A DNA stretch of 64,000 nucleotides, from contig JAANDG010000041.1 in the NCBI GenBank assembly GCA_036852015.1, positions 62,001-126,000 of the forward strand. The letters are read 5' to 3'. This DNA is from Pelodera strongyloides. Taxonomy: Eukaryota; Nematoda; Chromadorea; Rhabditida; Rhabditidae. The notes under the pieces were generated by a model. It did no database searches. It was not told the origin of the DNA and saw nothing but the letters and a program-made list of their open reading frames with translations. Positions 22,593 through 36,792 of the stretch are shown in pieces; position 1 is the first letter of the stretch; every line of letters starts with the position of its first letter. The position numbers and the translations under genes were made by a program.

Positions 22593-25500
22593 GCCATAAT
22601 AATTATACCCCAAAGAATATCCATGTTGCGTTTTTGAAAGTACAATCGCAGTATCGATCATAAAATATAAGTTTATGCTCAAGTCTCTTCAATGTGACTG
22701 ATATAATATTATAATAAACCTTTGATTTTAATGCTTCTTTCGTTACCATTGTAAATTTTATGCCAAATGATCCCGACATTTTTACGTACTTTCAGAAAAT
22801 AATGTATTTTCTTAGCTTGTCATTGTCTTCTCTTTCCACTTTTTTTTATTTCTTTGCATATACAAAAACTATTTGTTAGCGTCTCCTAGATTGTGTTATT
22901 TCTTGATTTGAGGTCACGTGATCACTATTGTAGTTCTGTGTTTGCACGTCAAACGACAAACGCTAAATATGGTCAAATGTATTTGCTGACGAGTTCAAAT
23001 CGGGGGAATCTAGGTTGCCTCGCATTTTTATGTTACGAGTTGACAACCAGATGAACACACGTAAGATTGATGTTTTGAAGGGTCGCCGCCAGGTTGCAAC
23101 CATCAAAACGCACTTCACTTAGCATAATTGTTGGGAAGAACGGCGATCAATGCGGTTCACCGCGATAATATCCATATACAGTAGACCACGCTCAAATATG
23201 AGAAGGAATAGATTGCGGTAATATCATGAATGTTGCTATTCACAGAAAAAAAAACACATTTAGTGCTGATAACCGGGTTGGTATTTGCGTGGAGCAACAT
23301 CATTACACTTGAATCGACTCCACAATGTACTTTAGCATACGGTAATACTCATTTTTTTGAATCAAACCCCCGTGCGACGGCTAGGTTAATGTTGCCCCCG
23401 CGTTTAACAAGACCTAATCCAAAACTGGTTTTCAGTAATGTGCCTTTTCTACTCGTTACCGAGTAGAAGAGAGGTATTTTGCGTCTTTAAGGGCTATATG
23501 AAATTCTTTCCAAAAGTTTTCTTTGTTTTACCTTTTTACGCGCCTTTCATTGTACCGTTTATTAAACATTCCACCTACGCGGAACAATTTCGATCATTTG
23601 ACTGTAGTTTCTCCGAGAAGTGTTTCCGTATATGATGATATCGGGCATTGTATCGTCCGCTCGGAAAGGCTGTTAAGCATGTCCATTCCATGAGTGCTTT
23701 TCCTATTTGTTTGGTTTTCTCAAGTTGTCTAGCCCTGCGGCTTTTGACAGCCACTGCTGCACCCAGATACTAAACATATCAGGTCACTGTTCACCACTTA
23801 TATGCACTTATCGATTTATTTGATTTAACTTCTCTATGTTCTTGTAAAAAAAATTATGCAAGTGACACTGTAGTTTAAGTGAAATTCCAGCAAGCTTATA
23901 AAATGAATGACCACGAGGCAAAAAAATCTCCAATGTTTCAGTGATATGAGTTTGGCGTTATTTCCCGGTCCTTTTCAGAGCAGAGCTACTCTCTCATTGA
24001 CCTATATTCGCGCATGAGTATCACCTTTTTCTCAACAGCTAAAAAACTGTCTTATCTACCCTGTCTTCCGCTGACCATGAGATAACAAGCACACGCGTCT
24101 TGCCAGCTTTTGTTATTAGCATCACCATTGTTTTGTTGATTCTTTGATTCTGTTCCCATGTTGTCCATTCAAAAATAGAATCTGCAGAAAACACTCGCCT
24201 CAAACTTTTGTGTGAATTTCGCACTTTCCTTCACCGAAGCACGGTTTCGAATTTCACGGGAAATCTTTGCACAAAACAACAAGACATTCCACAAACAACA
24301 AGACGTTTCAAGCGTTTAAAGCATATGCCTTGAACTTTTCAGCGCAATGAGGAAGAAGAATATACGGAAAATCCAGCTCGAAGAGCTAATATCAAATGTC
24401 TTGCATGTTTTCTTTATTTAGAGTGTTATTTTGCAATGGCCAACGTAGTCGCCTACTCTCAAGAATTTTCACGCGCGCAAATGATAAAAAGAGTCAGTTC
24501 TTGACAAACACATACTTTCGCACGATCTGCACACTGCAATTTTAAAGTAATATATAGTTTTTAAATTATGTTTTCATCTTAATGAAGTAGGTATTGTAAG
24601 AACCACGCTCCTTCTATGTTTACAAAAAGTTAAGAATTTTTTACGGTACCGGTAATATACACTAACGAAGTTTGGTTGATCGCTTTACAAATAGGAGTGT
24701 TTTGTCGGTGTCGAGTACACCTTATACGAGGGATCGAATGGTGTGAATTGTAATATGATACATCCACTTAATACCTTCCGCCTAGACGTATTTTTGACGT
24801 GTAGGGAATAATCCCACGCCCTAGCACATAAGTTTCACCCACATTTCTTGACATTTTTGAAGCACAAATTCGTTCCGAACATTTTTGGCGATGGTAAACT
24901 ATTTCTGAATGAAAATTTGCACTTACTTTTCGTAGAAGAGAGGTACACGAAATTGTGAACAGGGATAAAAAACTGAGCCACAGCGCAAGGACAAATCCTT
25001 TTAGTTTTTATTTAGAGGTAAGTTTGTTTTACGATTTCCCTCACAGAATCGTGTGTGTCATGTGAAGTATTGATACAGAACAACATCATAGCTATAATTG
25101 ATTAAAAACCGTTACTAACTGTCACCAGAGGGTACAAGTCAATTGGAATTCGAAAAGAGTGCATCACCTGCACAAACACCACCTGATTGTGTCACCCGAA
25201 AACCATCACTGTCTCTCTATAATCTTCAGACTCTCCGTCAGCTTTTCATACCTATTATCTCTTCGCAATGGCAACATAACCCCTTCTCGTGCTCTATACA
25301 CCCTCTCTAATCAGAGGACTATCTAGTCGCTCACTTTCTCTGCCTCTCGCAGTTCAGCATAATCCCTGCCATCTTACACTTTGTAATACAGCCTCTCTAT
25401 CTCCAACATGTCTATCTGTACTCCCTGAGACCTATTCGAACACAACAAATCCATCGCTTTACCCTGCCTTTTTCTTTGAAATTTGATCCCATTAATGCAA

Positions 25501-27526
25501 GCTTTTCCCCTTTTCTTAACCCGGCTTGTTCTCCTAATATTTGCATAAACTTGCACCGGAGCATCTCTTTTTATCGATCTTCTCGTCGATATTAAATTAG
25601 TTTAGCTGTCCTTTGCTTCAATCGTTCATTTTTTTCTGCTTCGCTCATCATTCTGTATTTTCACGTTTCCTCGTGAAAAGTGAATTTAATCACGGTTTAT
25701 CACATACCGTGCAGATTAAATCCTGTAATGAATTCAATCTTTTTGTTATTATTAAACTTTTGTAAGGTGATATGCTACAAACAATGTATATATATTCTTA
25801 ATTTTTAAGACAAGCTTTCTATTGTTTTATAAATTGTTAGCAATGTTCATGTGCATTGTTTGCAGCAGATCACCCTACTATTTGTAATTACGCAATGGTG
25901 TGCTATTTGAAATTTATTAATAATTGCCTAGTAGAAAGTTGCCCGTAAGGAACCATCCTTCCTTTTCTCTCAGGTACCCAACCTAAACAAAAAAGGTCAG
26001 TATTTTCAATCCCATTCAATTAATAGAGATTGAGTAAAGTATAAAAGTGCATTCAATCGAGGAAAAAATGTTGACGCATTTATAACCGCACAACGATTAA
26101 TCCGCTTGTTTTATGCACGTGAAAATAGAAACATGTTTGTCCGTCACAGTGGCATTTAAACAACACATGAAGCCTTTGCTATACAAAGGAACCCTTGTGT
26201 ATTTATCCGTACACACTTTTTACGTCTGCTATAAATTTAGCACTTTTTATAAAATGGTACAATGTTTATCCTAGCTTGTTATGACTACGACTGGAAATAC
26301 GAATTGTCGGAAGTTCTGACGACATGCCTCTTTCTCAGTTCGCTCATTAAGAATTAAAGACAGGAAAGTGGGCATGGATGCTAGAGCATTGTCACACACT
26401 TCAAAACCATGGCCACCCACTTTTGTGTCCTCTTTGAACAACTCTTGATTTTTGTTATTGATCGGTTATGGAGAGAAGATTTCAATCTCTTTGTCTTACA
26501 ACATCTAGTTCCAAAGTCTTCAAGAACCTAAGCCCTGTGTGTTTCCTCTGATGTCTTTGATTTGATGTTTCTTGGATTTTACCATATATTATTTTTCTTA
26601 TGTGCTATGTTTTTGAATAATATGCAACCAATAATCCTTACCATTATCGACTTAAAGTAGGCGGCGGTAACCAGCTTACAATAAGTTTTCGCATCGACTT
26701 CCTAACTTCTCATAGTTCTGGGTCTCACCATATCGTTGAGTGGATTCAATATTTACTCTTGGGCACTACAGGATCGGCAACTTTTCTATGACACTCAATT
26801 GTGCAGAGAATTGTTCAATCAAACGAGCCGCTAGTACTCCGATATTTTTATTTAAGAATAATCTTTATTGATTCTGCAAATTCTACTGAGAGGGTGAACT
26901 GATATGCACAAATTGTCATACGAGTAAGGACACCTAGAGTCTGCCAAGAGACCTTTTGCGTACAGCCATGCCTATTATTTTCTTCGACTCAGTGATATTC
27001 CGTGTTGGTTTTGCAATTATTAGTGTCAATTGGGGTTTGTTCAGGACCTTCAACAAATAACCACAATTTGGGTCTTTCTGGCTGTCCGGTCGCTCCTTTC
27101 ATTTTGATCTGGACAAACATGAATATCAGTGCGCGCTTAGTCGCCTGTCCGAACGTTGCACACATCGATTTCCCCCCGAATTGTATTTGCTCAGGATAAA
27201 AATTGAAAGGCGAAATAGTAATAAGCCTTTCACCTAGATGTTTCTTTCTCTCCTTCACGTTTTAATCATATCATAGGCGTTAATGCGTTTTGCGGGTTTG
27301 CGTCACAACTCATGTGTTGTTTTTGGTCATTTTCTTTGAGCTAGAGTTTTTTTAACGAGTGCAACAAGTGTCTCCATTTTGGACTGATCATGCTAATTGC
27401 GCTTTTCTTAATGATGTTGGGTTCAGATGAGCGGGCAACTGTTGGCATGGCTTTCCATCAGAGCATGTTCCCATAGTATCGAATAGACAAACAAACAGGG
27501 AACAGGGTGCCTCATCTGGAAGAGTA

Positions 27527-27539
27527 CCCCCCCCCCCCC
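27527..27539 (+). repeat. Poly-C homopolymer
   Basis: Run of about 13 C. Length is likely to be unreliable in the assembly. Confidence 0.8.
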
Positions 27540-30500
27540 TTCCGTCCACCTATGTGCGCAGGATTCTCCGATTTCAGAAATAGTCAGGATTCATTCCCCC
27601 ACTTGCACATTTCTATTTCATCCTTTTATTCCATTCTCGTTTTTTGACAATGTTGCGTTTTCCGTAATGACCCAACAGTCAGTGATTATGAGGAATTAAT
27701 ATTCTGATTCGCTCGCTCAGACATTTATTTTCATTTTTTTTATTGCAAAAATCCCCATAGTTAATAACCATTAGACGGAAAGCTGCAGCCACAAAAGCAT
27801 TTAACCACCCTCTTTTTGTGAATGAAATTCGGAATGAAAATATCACCTCCTTTTTGTTGTGTAGAAAAATTCCAATCTCAGAGCTTTTGTCCACCGGTAA
27901 TTGTTGGCTTTTGAGAAGGAATAATTGCCTTGGGACGCAAATCTGTGGAATTTGTCACTAAAATGTGGCTGGCATATACAATTGTAAAATTTGCAACAAA
28001 CGTCCGGACGTTTTGCTTCAAGAAAGCTGCTGAATTACATCGAATTACGGATTTTGAGAAGTAAAATTTCATCGATATTTTTTGTTTTCTTGACTTGCAT
28101 GGCTATTTCTTGCTGGCTAGGTGGTTGCTTTTAGCTTGATTGCAGCTGACCGAGTATAGTGACATGAATGTACATAAACGTCTACTATAAAACGGAGCTG
28201 GGCTGACATTCCTTTTATTGTGTCTTTCGCCTTTATTTTCATTTGCTATCAGGCTGAACAAAAAAAAACAATTTCCTATTTTTTATCTTGGCATTAACTT
28301 TACCTTAATACTGACCCGAACCACTTATCAATCTTCTCACATTGAGCCAAGAAAACACCGGGTCATAACTGTGTAAACAAATTGCAGATGATAGGCACTT
28401 GGCTAGCGATAACAAAAACAAACGATTGAGAGTGTAATTATTTGAACCTCACGTCTTCAATCCTAAGAATAGGCCGCGAACCTTAGTACCATATGTTTTC
28501 GAAAAAAGCTGCTGCGTTGATTGAGACCTTACTCAAGTTAAAGTGAACTCGGACTTTGTTTTGCAATTACAGTGCATTCCTGTTTGGATCTCCACAGTAA
28601 GGCCATGTGCGTACTGTTTCTGATTATGATCTATCATTCAACAACTAGCTATATGCATTTTATGCAACCTTCACGTCTGCCAATATACAATTGACGGGAA
28701 CAGCTTTCCGTGGTTGTGGACTCGTTATCTAAACCGTCAATCTATATTGTATACTTGCATCTGGTTCCTGTAAAAGTGTCAATCTGCCTATTATATTCAT
28801 GCTGATTGTGTTTAACATTCGACTTGGTTGTCCTTCTTTCCGTGGAATTTGAACTTGATTTCTTTGTGGTTGATAACACAAGTATACTCATTTTTGTATA
28901 TGTTCTAGGAGCACAGTGCGATATGAAGCTTCTACCTTGCACATCCATGCAGATCTCATATCTATCATTCATCTTCTTTGGCACTATTTGGGTATTGATG
29001 TACCAGTTCCTATTTTTTTGTTGTTCTATCTATTGCGCGCAACAATACATAACCATGCGTCATATGCAAATTAGTTGCAATTTATGCGTATGCCCGTTAT
29101 TCGTACTTTTCCCAGACATTCCGACTATTCGTTCCCGTGCATTGCTATTACTGCTTGGATCAGGCAGCCAAAGAGCTCGTTGTGAACCGGTTACCACACT
29201 GCATTCTCTTTGCTCTGCTTTTGCATTGTTTGTCCGCCGCTCTTATCATATTTGTCCAGCACCTCGTGGATCAACGCTTTTTAACAATACTAATATAACG
29301 TTTTAAAGTATTCGTCCGAGCAACCTGTTTTATAACGTCATGTCTGGGCTTATGATTAGTGCATACCGAGCAAAACAATAGCCCTTACCCACCATTAGTC
29401 TTACAAGGATTTTCATCTCCCACCTAGTGAATTACACGATCATTCTTGTTAGTTGGAGAAAAAAAGAAAAGAGATCAATCAAATGACGAATTTCAATTCC
29501 AGCCCTTTTCTGTGTGTCTAACAAGGTTATCGACCTGTTTTGTTCTTATCACTGTGTTATGATTGTTTTTTGTCTGAGTATGAATAATATGTATGTATAG
29601 CCATCAGGTAATTTAATAATTATTCTCTGTGTATGAACAGTTTCAAATAATCGTGTACAAATACTAAACTTTCTGGGTGATTTCCAAAAAAAAAAAGTAT
29701 TATTCTGATTATTAGCACATTGTTTAAATATCAAAATCAGGCAGTGTAGCTCCCTTCAAATTAAAGTGCCTAATGTTGCATATATGTTTTATATTGAGAT
29801 AATCTTTATTGTTTATATAAAAAAAAATCAGAGTTGGGTTGCTGTATTCTATAGATTTTTAATTAAGAAATTAATCTCAACACGATTAGGCAACATTTCC
29901 TTGTTTCGTTTATATGTTGTAATAATCTCTTATTACATAAAATAGCTTGCTCTGTCTACTGTAGTTCCTTGAAAATTCGCTCGATATTCAGCATTTTTCA
30001 GTCAAAATATTCAACAAAATGGACGATGTTTATTCCTCACTCTGGGAATTAAAAGCACCAAGTATCATAGAGCTATAAAAACATTTCTTAGACAGTTTCG
30101 TTTTGATTCCTCGGCCCAAGCAGACTAAATATTGTAAATTATTGTTTTCTAATATTTTATGCCGGCATATTCCGGTGTAAGAATTAAATCGATGCAAATA
30201 CATGAGTTTTCATAACCAGAAATTATCTTTACTCGAGTTTTATGTGCATTTTGCATGTACATATTTCAAATCGCTTCGGTAACTATTGATCGCTCAAACC
30301 AAATGATTCTAAATGTGTATATGGCATTTTCGTGTTCACGCAGCTACATATTTGACAACTGCCGCTATTCGTATTCTTTAACGTAACAGCGTTTTTTTCA
30401 ACACGGATCATTTACTATTGTTTGAACGATGAGATTAGCTATGATTTCAGTTCGTTAATTTGTGTAAACCTACGTTATCTGTGCCGTATCCAAGGTGAAA

Positions 30501-32514
30501 CAGTCGCTAATAATGTGCGTAGTCCTAAATCTAATTAGTTCAATTATTTTGTACGTTTGCAGAATATATGCGCAATAGTTTGCACAATAGCCCACGGAAT
30601 AAGTAGCGCATACAAAATCTTTAGGGTTTTTTCTACTGTTTTCCAATCTTTTAATTTTTCTGAAAACCATCTCGCCTTTCATTTTGTACGATGCAAAATT
30701 GTGTGACAAAAATAACTGATTGCTATTTTAATATTGTATATTGAATATGCAAAATGTTTCAGTCTATTGTTCAGGAAGTTTGCCACATTGAATGAGGCGC
30801 GGGAAAAATCGTAATCAAAATATATTAACTTTTCGACTCTATTGTCCAATTGATGCGCACCAGGCGGGCCATGTACTGAGCTTTATTCGTATACAATTAT
30901 ATACAATACAAGTGCTGGAATGACATTTAGTCCATTCAACTGCATATGGAGCGAACCACCGTTATTGCTTTCCTGATCCAGTGTTTACAATTTTAGACTT
31001 TTCAATTTTATTTCCACAGTTTGTACACAACGTTTACCTGTAGGTGCAGACTAATGCAAGTAAAATGTCCTCTAGCTTTCACCATTGATGAAATGTTACT
31101 TTCGTGATTTATGTTTCTCACAATTATCAGGATATAAATATACTGCCGCAGATTATTGTTGAGAAGACAGGACTTCCTTTCAGATATGGGATTAGTCGTA
31201 TGATCTAATTGTAAGAGCAAAGAGTGAAACAGTAAACTGCGTACTGACATTGTAGTGTTGAGGAATTCCATACTGTCTTTTTCATCTGTTCGTATTTCAA
31301 TTCGGTCAGTTCCTTCAGGAGAGAAGGGGTGCAATTGTCTGCCGACGAGCTGAACAAATTACGCCATTCCAGGCTCTTCTTCCAACAAACCTACATATTT
31401 CACCTCTTCTATCCAATCCAACAACCCTGGAATTTCCACACTCCAAATTTTCCCTCGCAATTTCTCTGCCCCGACCGTCCTCAAAAAAGACTCCGCTTTC
31501 GATCTTATTGGTTCGAAGATGTAGGAAAGGAGTTTACCGAATATCCGGTATCATGGCCATAGTGTATCATGGACAATCATCACACTTTAATGAATTGCTC
31601 AGCTTTTCTGGTTTCGATCACATCAGTAAAAAATTTCCTCACGTACACTATTTTATGTAAACATTGAAAGATCTCGTCTGATAAGTTATGTAATACTAAA
31701 ATACTTATATTTGTCATTTTTTTACTTCTTTATGAGGAACTCACGAGTTTTTCTCAGGCAATTGCTTCTTGCTGTTCTAATAATGGGTTATGTATTACAG
31801 CGATCCAATGTTTTCTGCAATACCACATGTGGTTTTGATGTGCTCTCAATGAGTCGCATAAAATATCTTGATATCAAATATTTCTTTTAATTCGCCAATA
31901 CGTAAGTTTCCCTTCAAACATATTTAGCATGAAAAGCTTGATGTGAATTCTGAGTGCACGATTACGTATTGTTTTGATTTACTAGAGTCGTCTGATATAC
32001 ATTCTCACTTAGTATTCCTTACATGCGCTTGGGTGTCGCTTTTATTTATTAGACTTGAGAAATCAAATAGCACTCGCCCCACTGCTAACACTAAAATGTA
32101 CTGTAATTGCCTTCAGGAGGAGCTGTTCGATGCCCAAATGCTTTATTTTATTAGACCTTAAGATTGGGCTTAAATTGAATTGTCTCGTATGATAGATTTT
32201 TGTGTCCACTACGTGTTTGTGCAGCTGGTCTTGGGGAGACGGTTTGCTAAATATGTCCTATTTTTGTTCACTTGCTATGCTGGGACATATTAATTGCTAA
32301 AAATATACCTACGATTTGATTCTACCGAAGCTCGACTTCTCCTATCTGTATCTCTGATTCTCGCTCTCTTGAAACTACCTCTCTCTCTCCTCTCTGAAAG
32401 TCTCGTTTCTCTACATTGAGATAAATCTCCCTTTGTGCAGTAGATCCCCTGTAATTATCCCTGCCATCGCCGGAAAACTTTACATTGTTAGCTGAAACCT
32501 TAAGTGAATAAATA

Positions 32515-32586
32515 GCCTTCCCCGACAAATCGGATAGAAATTGAATATCTGCCTTCCCCGACAAATCGGATAGAAATTGAATATCT
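32515..32586. repeat. Perfect 36-bp tandem duplication
   Basis: Two identical 36-base units, 32515-32550 and 32551-32586, containing CCCCGACAAATCGG. The unit length is a multiple of three, and on the minus strand it reads as a duplicated 12-residue block (DIQFLSDLSGKA) inside a 91-codon ORF. The ORF has no other support. Confidence 0.85.
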
Positions 32587-32840
32587 GTTGGAAGCACTTT
32601 CAGAAAACTTGGATTTCGTTTTGATCACAAACATCCGCTTTACTGCGTCATTTCATTCTTCACCATGTGCTGTAGAATTTGAATTATGTAATTTTTCTGG
32701 CGAACTTGCCGCGGTATAATATACCATTTTAATTGTGGTAGTCATATATTTAACTAATTTGCTCTTTTTTTATGCCTTACGGATGTTGCAGATGACGTTC
32801 TTTTTATACGAATTACTGTGTTTTAGAAAACTTTCCTTAT

Positions 32841-32951
32841 TTACAGGAATTGTTGAGGGTGCTCAACCGCCATAGCGATGGAGTAAGACGGGAAGAGGGA
32901 ATCATCGTCTTATTGTGAATGATCCAATAAACCCGTCATCCACATTCTATA
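32841..32951 (+). promoter_or_regulatory. 5' UTR acceptor and minimal upstream ORF of the FAM20 gene
   Basis: TTTACAG ends at 32846, about 105 bases before the start codon, and could be a trans-splice site. An upstream ATG-GAG-TAA (32878-32886) forms a two-codon uORF that might dampen translation. The same bases (GGAGTAAG) could instead be a 5' splice site, which would remove the uORF. Confidence 0.35.
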
Positions 32952-35900
32952 ATGCGCTTCAATCTCAAACGGGTCTTCGTGCTGTCGTTTGCAGCTTTCT
33001 GCATGACATTTGTGATCCTATCACTGCCCAGAGATAGTTTGCCGGAAAGAAGTAAGTTTCAACTTGAGGAGTAGCACGGATCCTGGGCTTCTGCTAGATA
33101 TATATTTCACAATGTTGCTCATTACACACTGCTTCTTCACAATGGAAATAAGCATCACTATCATCGCACAGACCAATTCATTGCATATTTACTGGTTTCG
33201 TTCTGTAAGATCTTTACTCGTCATTTTCGGTGCACATTTTCGGCGAACGTACAGTCATGTTCACGTAAATAATGGTTGTTTTCCGGATTGCCCTTCTTAA
33301 GCATTCCATTCTTTGCTGCAATAAATAACATATATTCAGTACCTCGTTATTCAGCGTCAGTATATTACTGGAATCGCCGATTTCTTTGCGCGCAAATTGT
33401 TGTCTATTTGCCGGAAACTGAGATTAAGGACTTGTGCGTGTTCATTAATCTCGAATACTTTCACCTTCCTTTTCACTAAAAACATAATTCCACTAGATTT
33501 CTTGATTTGGCCGCGGGGAATCTTAATGAAATGTATGGATATAAAAAACAAACAGTAAAATTGATTAACGAGTGATTTCACAAACCACCTTTCGTTTGAT
33601 AATACATAGTCTCACTTTTTTGTTCAGCATTCGACGGTCACCTCTACGAAAAGCACGCAGTTCGGCCGGAGAGGCTCCGGGCTGATGTCCACCCGGGAAG
33701 GGAGGACCCGTTCCATGGAGCTGTCGGGGAGCAACTCCCATTCCAGAAACAACCAAATCCACCAAGTTTAATACGTGGCAATGAATATGGCGATCCGTTT
33801 GGTAAGTCCGGTTTGATTCTTGCCAGTTATGTCCTCCCGATTATGCTGACTATGAATCGTGTTCAATGAAGCTTTTTTTTACAAAAGTTGAATTTCAGAC
33901 TTCCCATCACGGACGAATCGGATAGTATTGAATCGTCTCGCTACTCACATAAAGGACTTGGATTTGGGAGCAATGTCGTTGCAAGAATGTCCAACCAGGA
34001 CAACACTAGCTGAGTTCTGGAAGAACTCTGAGGGGTACGTGAACATACAGCAAAGCAATATCAGTCATCAAATATAATGTATCTAGCTTTTATCGAATAA
34101 AATAGAGTAAAGCTACATTTAAATAATGATATACGTGTTATAAGTTTCCTTTTTCATGCGTTTAAAATTGTATTCTTGACTTCTTGAGTAACGTATTATT
34201 TTAGCAAGAAGGTTCCTCGCGACGACCCTTGGGAAGTATTTTACGCACAGATCGGAAGCTGTGATGTTTACAGGTACCTTTTGCTTGTCACCTATAAGCA
34301 GTACTCCTTTGAAAAGAACGAGCAATAGCACAGTGAACCATATCAACCGGATATCAAATAATGAACTAATTCCTGCTGTCGGTTATCAAATTCAGTTATT
34401 ATTTTTTTGACGTCCTTAATACTCAAATACTGGTAATACTTTGTAATTTTAGAGATGAGACGATGCTCAGTAATCTGCTCAAAGACCTCAATCAGCAGAA
34501 GATCAAAGATGTACACATAATGGATGGAGGAACTCAGGTATCCACTTACTATATTAGCTAACAGCGCGTACCTGCCAGCCATGCTTAGAGGGAATCAAAC
34601 GAAAATTCAATTATATGGAATACGTGTTGTTTTCTTGTCAACTGCGGGCGAGACACATAATACAAACTTGGACCTATGAATTTCAGGTTAAATTGGTGCT
34701 GACATTCGAAAATGACAAGCAGGCTGTATTCAAGCCGATGCGTTTCGGAAGAGACTATGAATCGGATCCAAACCATTTCTACTTCTCCGATTTTGAAAGG
34801 CATCAAGCAGAGATTGCAACGTTCCATCTGGACAAGTGAGTATTTTCGAGTTGATACTTTCGAGTCCTAGCTTTAACCTTCAACTAAACATTTCCGTATT
34901 ATTCAGACCTTACAAAGCAGTCCTTCGATGTCTAAATAATAATTTACCGCTGAGGATTCTTTCAGAATTCTTGGGTTCCGCCGTGCTGTGCCCACTGTTG
35001 GTCGAATTGTCAATATCACAGCCGATCTATTCGAGAATGCTGAAAAGAAGTTAAAGAAAACGTTCTTCGTTTCACCTGGTGAGCTCTTGTTCATCCAAAG
35101 AATAACCGCTGTGGCACATCTCCATTTTGTGCGATCTTATTGCGTACCGGAGTCACTTTGATATAAGTTAACCTGCGTAACCGATGTATAAATTCCAGCA
35201 AAGAACCGATGTTTTGTCTCTCGATGTGACTACTACTGTGACACAACACATGCAATCTGCGGGCTGCCTGATCTAAAGGAAGGATCTGTTCAAGTTTTCC
35301 TGCCGGATGAATCTGCGGTACCTAGAAAGCATAACAGAAGCCCTTACAGAAGGTAAGGGTTATCGTAGTTCAGCGTTGAGATTGATCATTGGATAGTTGT
35401 CTGTACATTTACGACTGCAAACCTTCTTTAACCCTCTATATGTTTATTGTTACATCGTTTTCAGAACCTATTCAAAGAAAAACCAAGTAGCCGACTGGCA
35501 AGCGGATATGAACTATTGCACAGATAAGGTTTGGCTTCAACTCCTTGAAACGTCTTGTTCTATCAACTTCAAACCATGTTATCATACACATCTGTTAAAA
35601 TAAGGCCAACAGATTGCTCCACTAGGAAAGAAATACCGTAATTGACCAAGTTTCAGGTGAAGAATCGAAGGCAATATGCACACGGACGTCGTCTTCTTGA
35701 CTTGGTTGATTTGCATATTATGGATTATTTGATAGGTACCTATATTCTTTTCCATGCAAATGTTTTGAGTGATGTTGATATATGGTACTTTCCATAATTG
35801 CTGACAAAAATTCATTCAGGAAACCAAGATCGCCATCACTATGAATCATTTCAAGTTTTTGACCGAATGCCGTCATATGCAATTCATTTGGACAACGGAC

Positions 35901-36770
35901 GAGCGTAAGGCTTTAGACATGTCGTATTTTGTTGTGTTAATCAACTTGGTAAAAAAGTGCACTATGCAGACCAGTCTTGTATAGTGCATTCCAGACAGAC
36001 GTCTGCCTGGAATCCTGCACATATTCGAATATAAAGCAATAATTAATGCACTTAATCATAAATGGTAATCTTTGGAATACTTGTAGATTTGGGCGCACTG
36101 ATTTCGACGATGATGACATTCTCCTACCAATGCGACAGTGTTGTTTAATAAGGCCATCAACCTTGAAAAAGTTGATCGACTTCTACCGCACACCAAAAGC
36201 ACTAGTTCGAGCACTACATGAGTGGGTTTTACTTTTTGAATCGCTACCGTTTACTGTCTCACTACACAAATTTACTTTGTCATTGAGCAATTAGTTATTC
36301 ATTTTCTATTTGAATGATAAATGCACATTGCAAGAATACTTCATGAAACCATTTCGTAGGTCACATTTGTGTTCATTAAAACAATGCATTTCTAGATCGA
36401 TGTCCGAGGATCCAGTGAAGCCAATCCTGGCATACAAGCATTATCCAGCATTGGAGAGGCGATTAGGAAAGAGTAAGCGTCTTGGGAAGCTTCGCAATCA
36501 TAATAGTAAATGGGCATTTGTCTGCGGAGCACTGTCACGACGACCAGTGTAAAGCAAAAAAAGGAAACAAATTGGTGCAATCTTCATTGATTCCCGTTAT
36601 TGATTATATTTGTAGTCATGGAGTATCTGCTGGAGTGTTTCGATAAACTGCCAGCCAAGGATATTGTGATGGCCGAATACCACAATCCCGATGCGCCGTT
36701 CACGCACGCAGACGAAGAGGACCGGAGTGATGATACGGCACCGGCTGCAGATAAGAAACCGCGAACATAG
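32952..36770 (+). CDS. FAM20-family secretory pathway kinase (FAM20C/FAMK-1-like)
   Basis: Complete model, 524 aa in 14 exons: 32952-33051, 33628-33801, 33899-34034, 34205-34273, 34453-34537, 34687-34835, 34966-35078, 35199-35352, 35465-35528, 35657-35735, 35820-35904, 36087-36221, 36396-36472, 36616-36770. All junctions keep frame. Residues 7-26 form a type II signal anchor ([18 protein letters not shown]). The C-terminal half carries the family hallmarks: [12 protein letters not shown] (nucleotide-binding Lys), [14 protein letters not shown] (Glu), [13 protein letters not shown], a cysteine-rich [19 protein letters not shown] segment, [11 protein letters not shown] (catalytic Asp) and HLDNGRAFG (metal-binding Asp, the DFG equivalent). 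FAM20 proteins are Golgi/secreted kinases: FAM20C phosphorylates S-x-E sites on secreted proteins and FAM20B a proteoglycan xylose. Nematodes usually have one member, famk-1. All key catalytic residues are present, so it should be active. The C-terminus ends in an acidic then basic tail. Confidence 0.95.
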
Positions 36771-36786
36771 GTTAGTTAACTGTAGG

Positions 36787-36792
36787 AATAAA
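36787..36792 (+). terminator. Polyadenylation signal AATAAA
   Basis: AATAAA 17 bases after the FAM20 stop codon. Confidence 0.7.

Larger units (their letters stand above)
19484..32951. other. Long gene-poor region (about 13.5 kb)
   Basis: I scanned both strands for exon-like ORFs with splice signals and found none I can support. Items noted inside: a 166-codon hydrophobic plus-strand ORF at 28806-29306 with no recognisable family; a 9-bp hairpin in a locally GC-richer patch at 22345-22592; a C homopolymer at about 27527; a 36-bp tandem duplication at 32515-32586; and pyrimidine-rich tracts near 25200-25450 and 32330-32450. It may hold distant regulatory DNA or small RNA genes that cannot be recognised by eye. 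Confidence 0.5.

Noticed and set aside
34835..34966. Extra FAM20 exon beginning at ACCTTACAAAGCAG after TTATTCAG
   Set aside because: Including it breaks the frame; skipping it restores the conserved HLDK-ILGFRR sequence.
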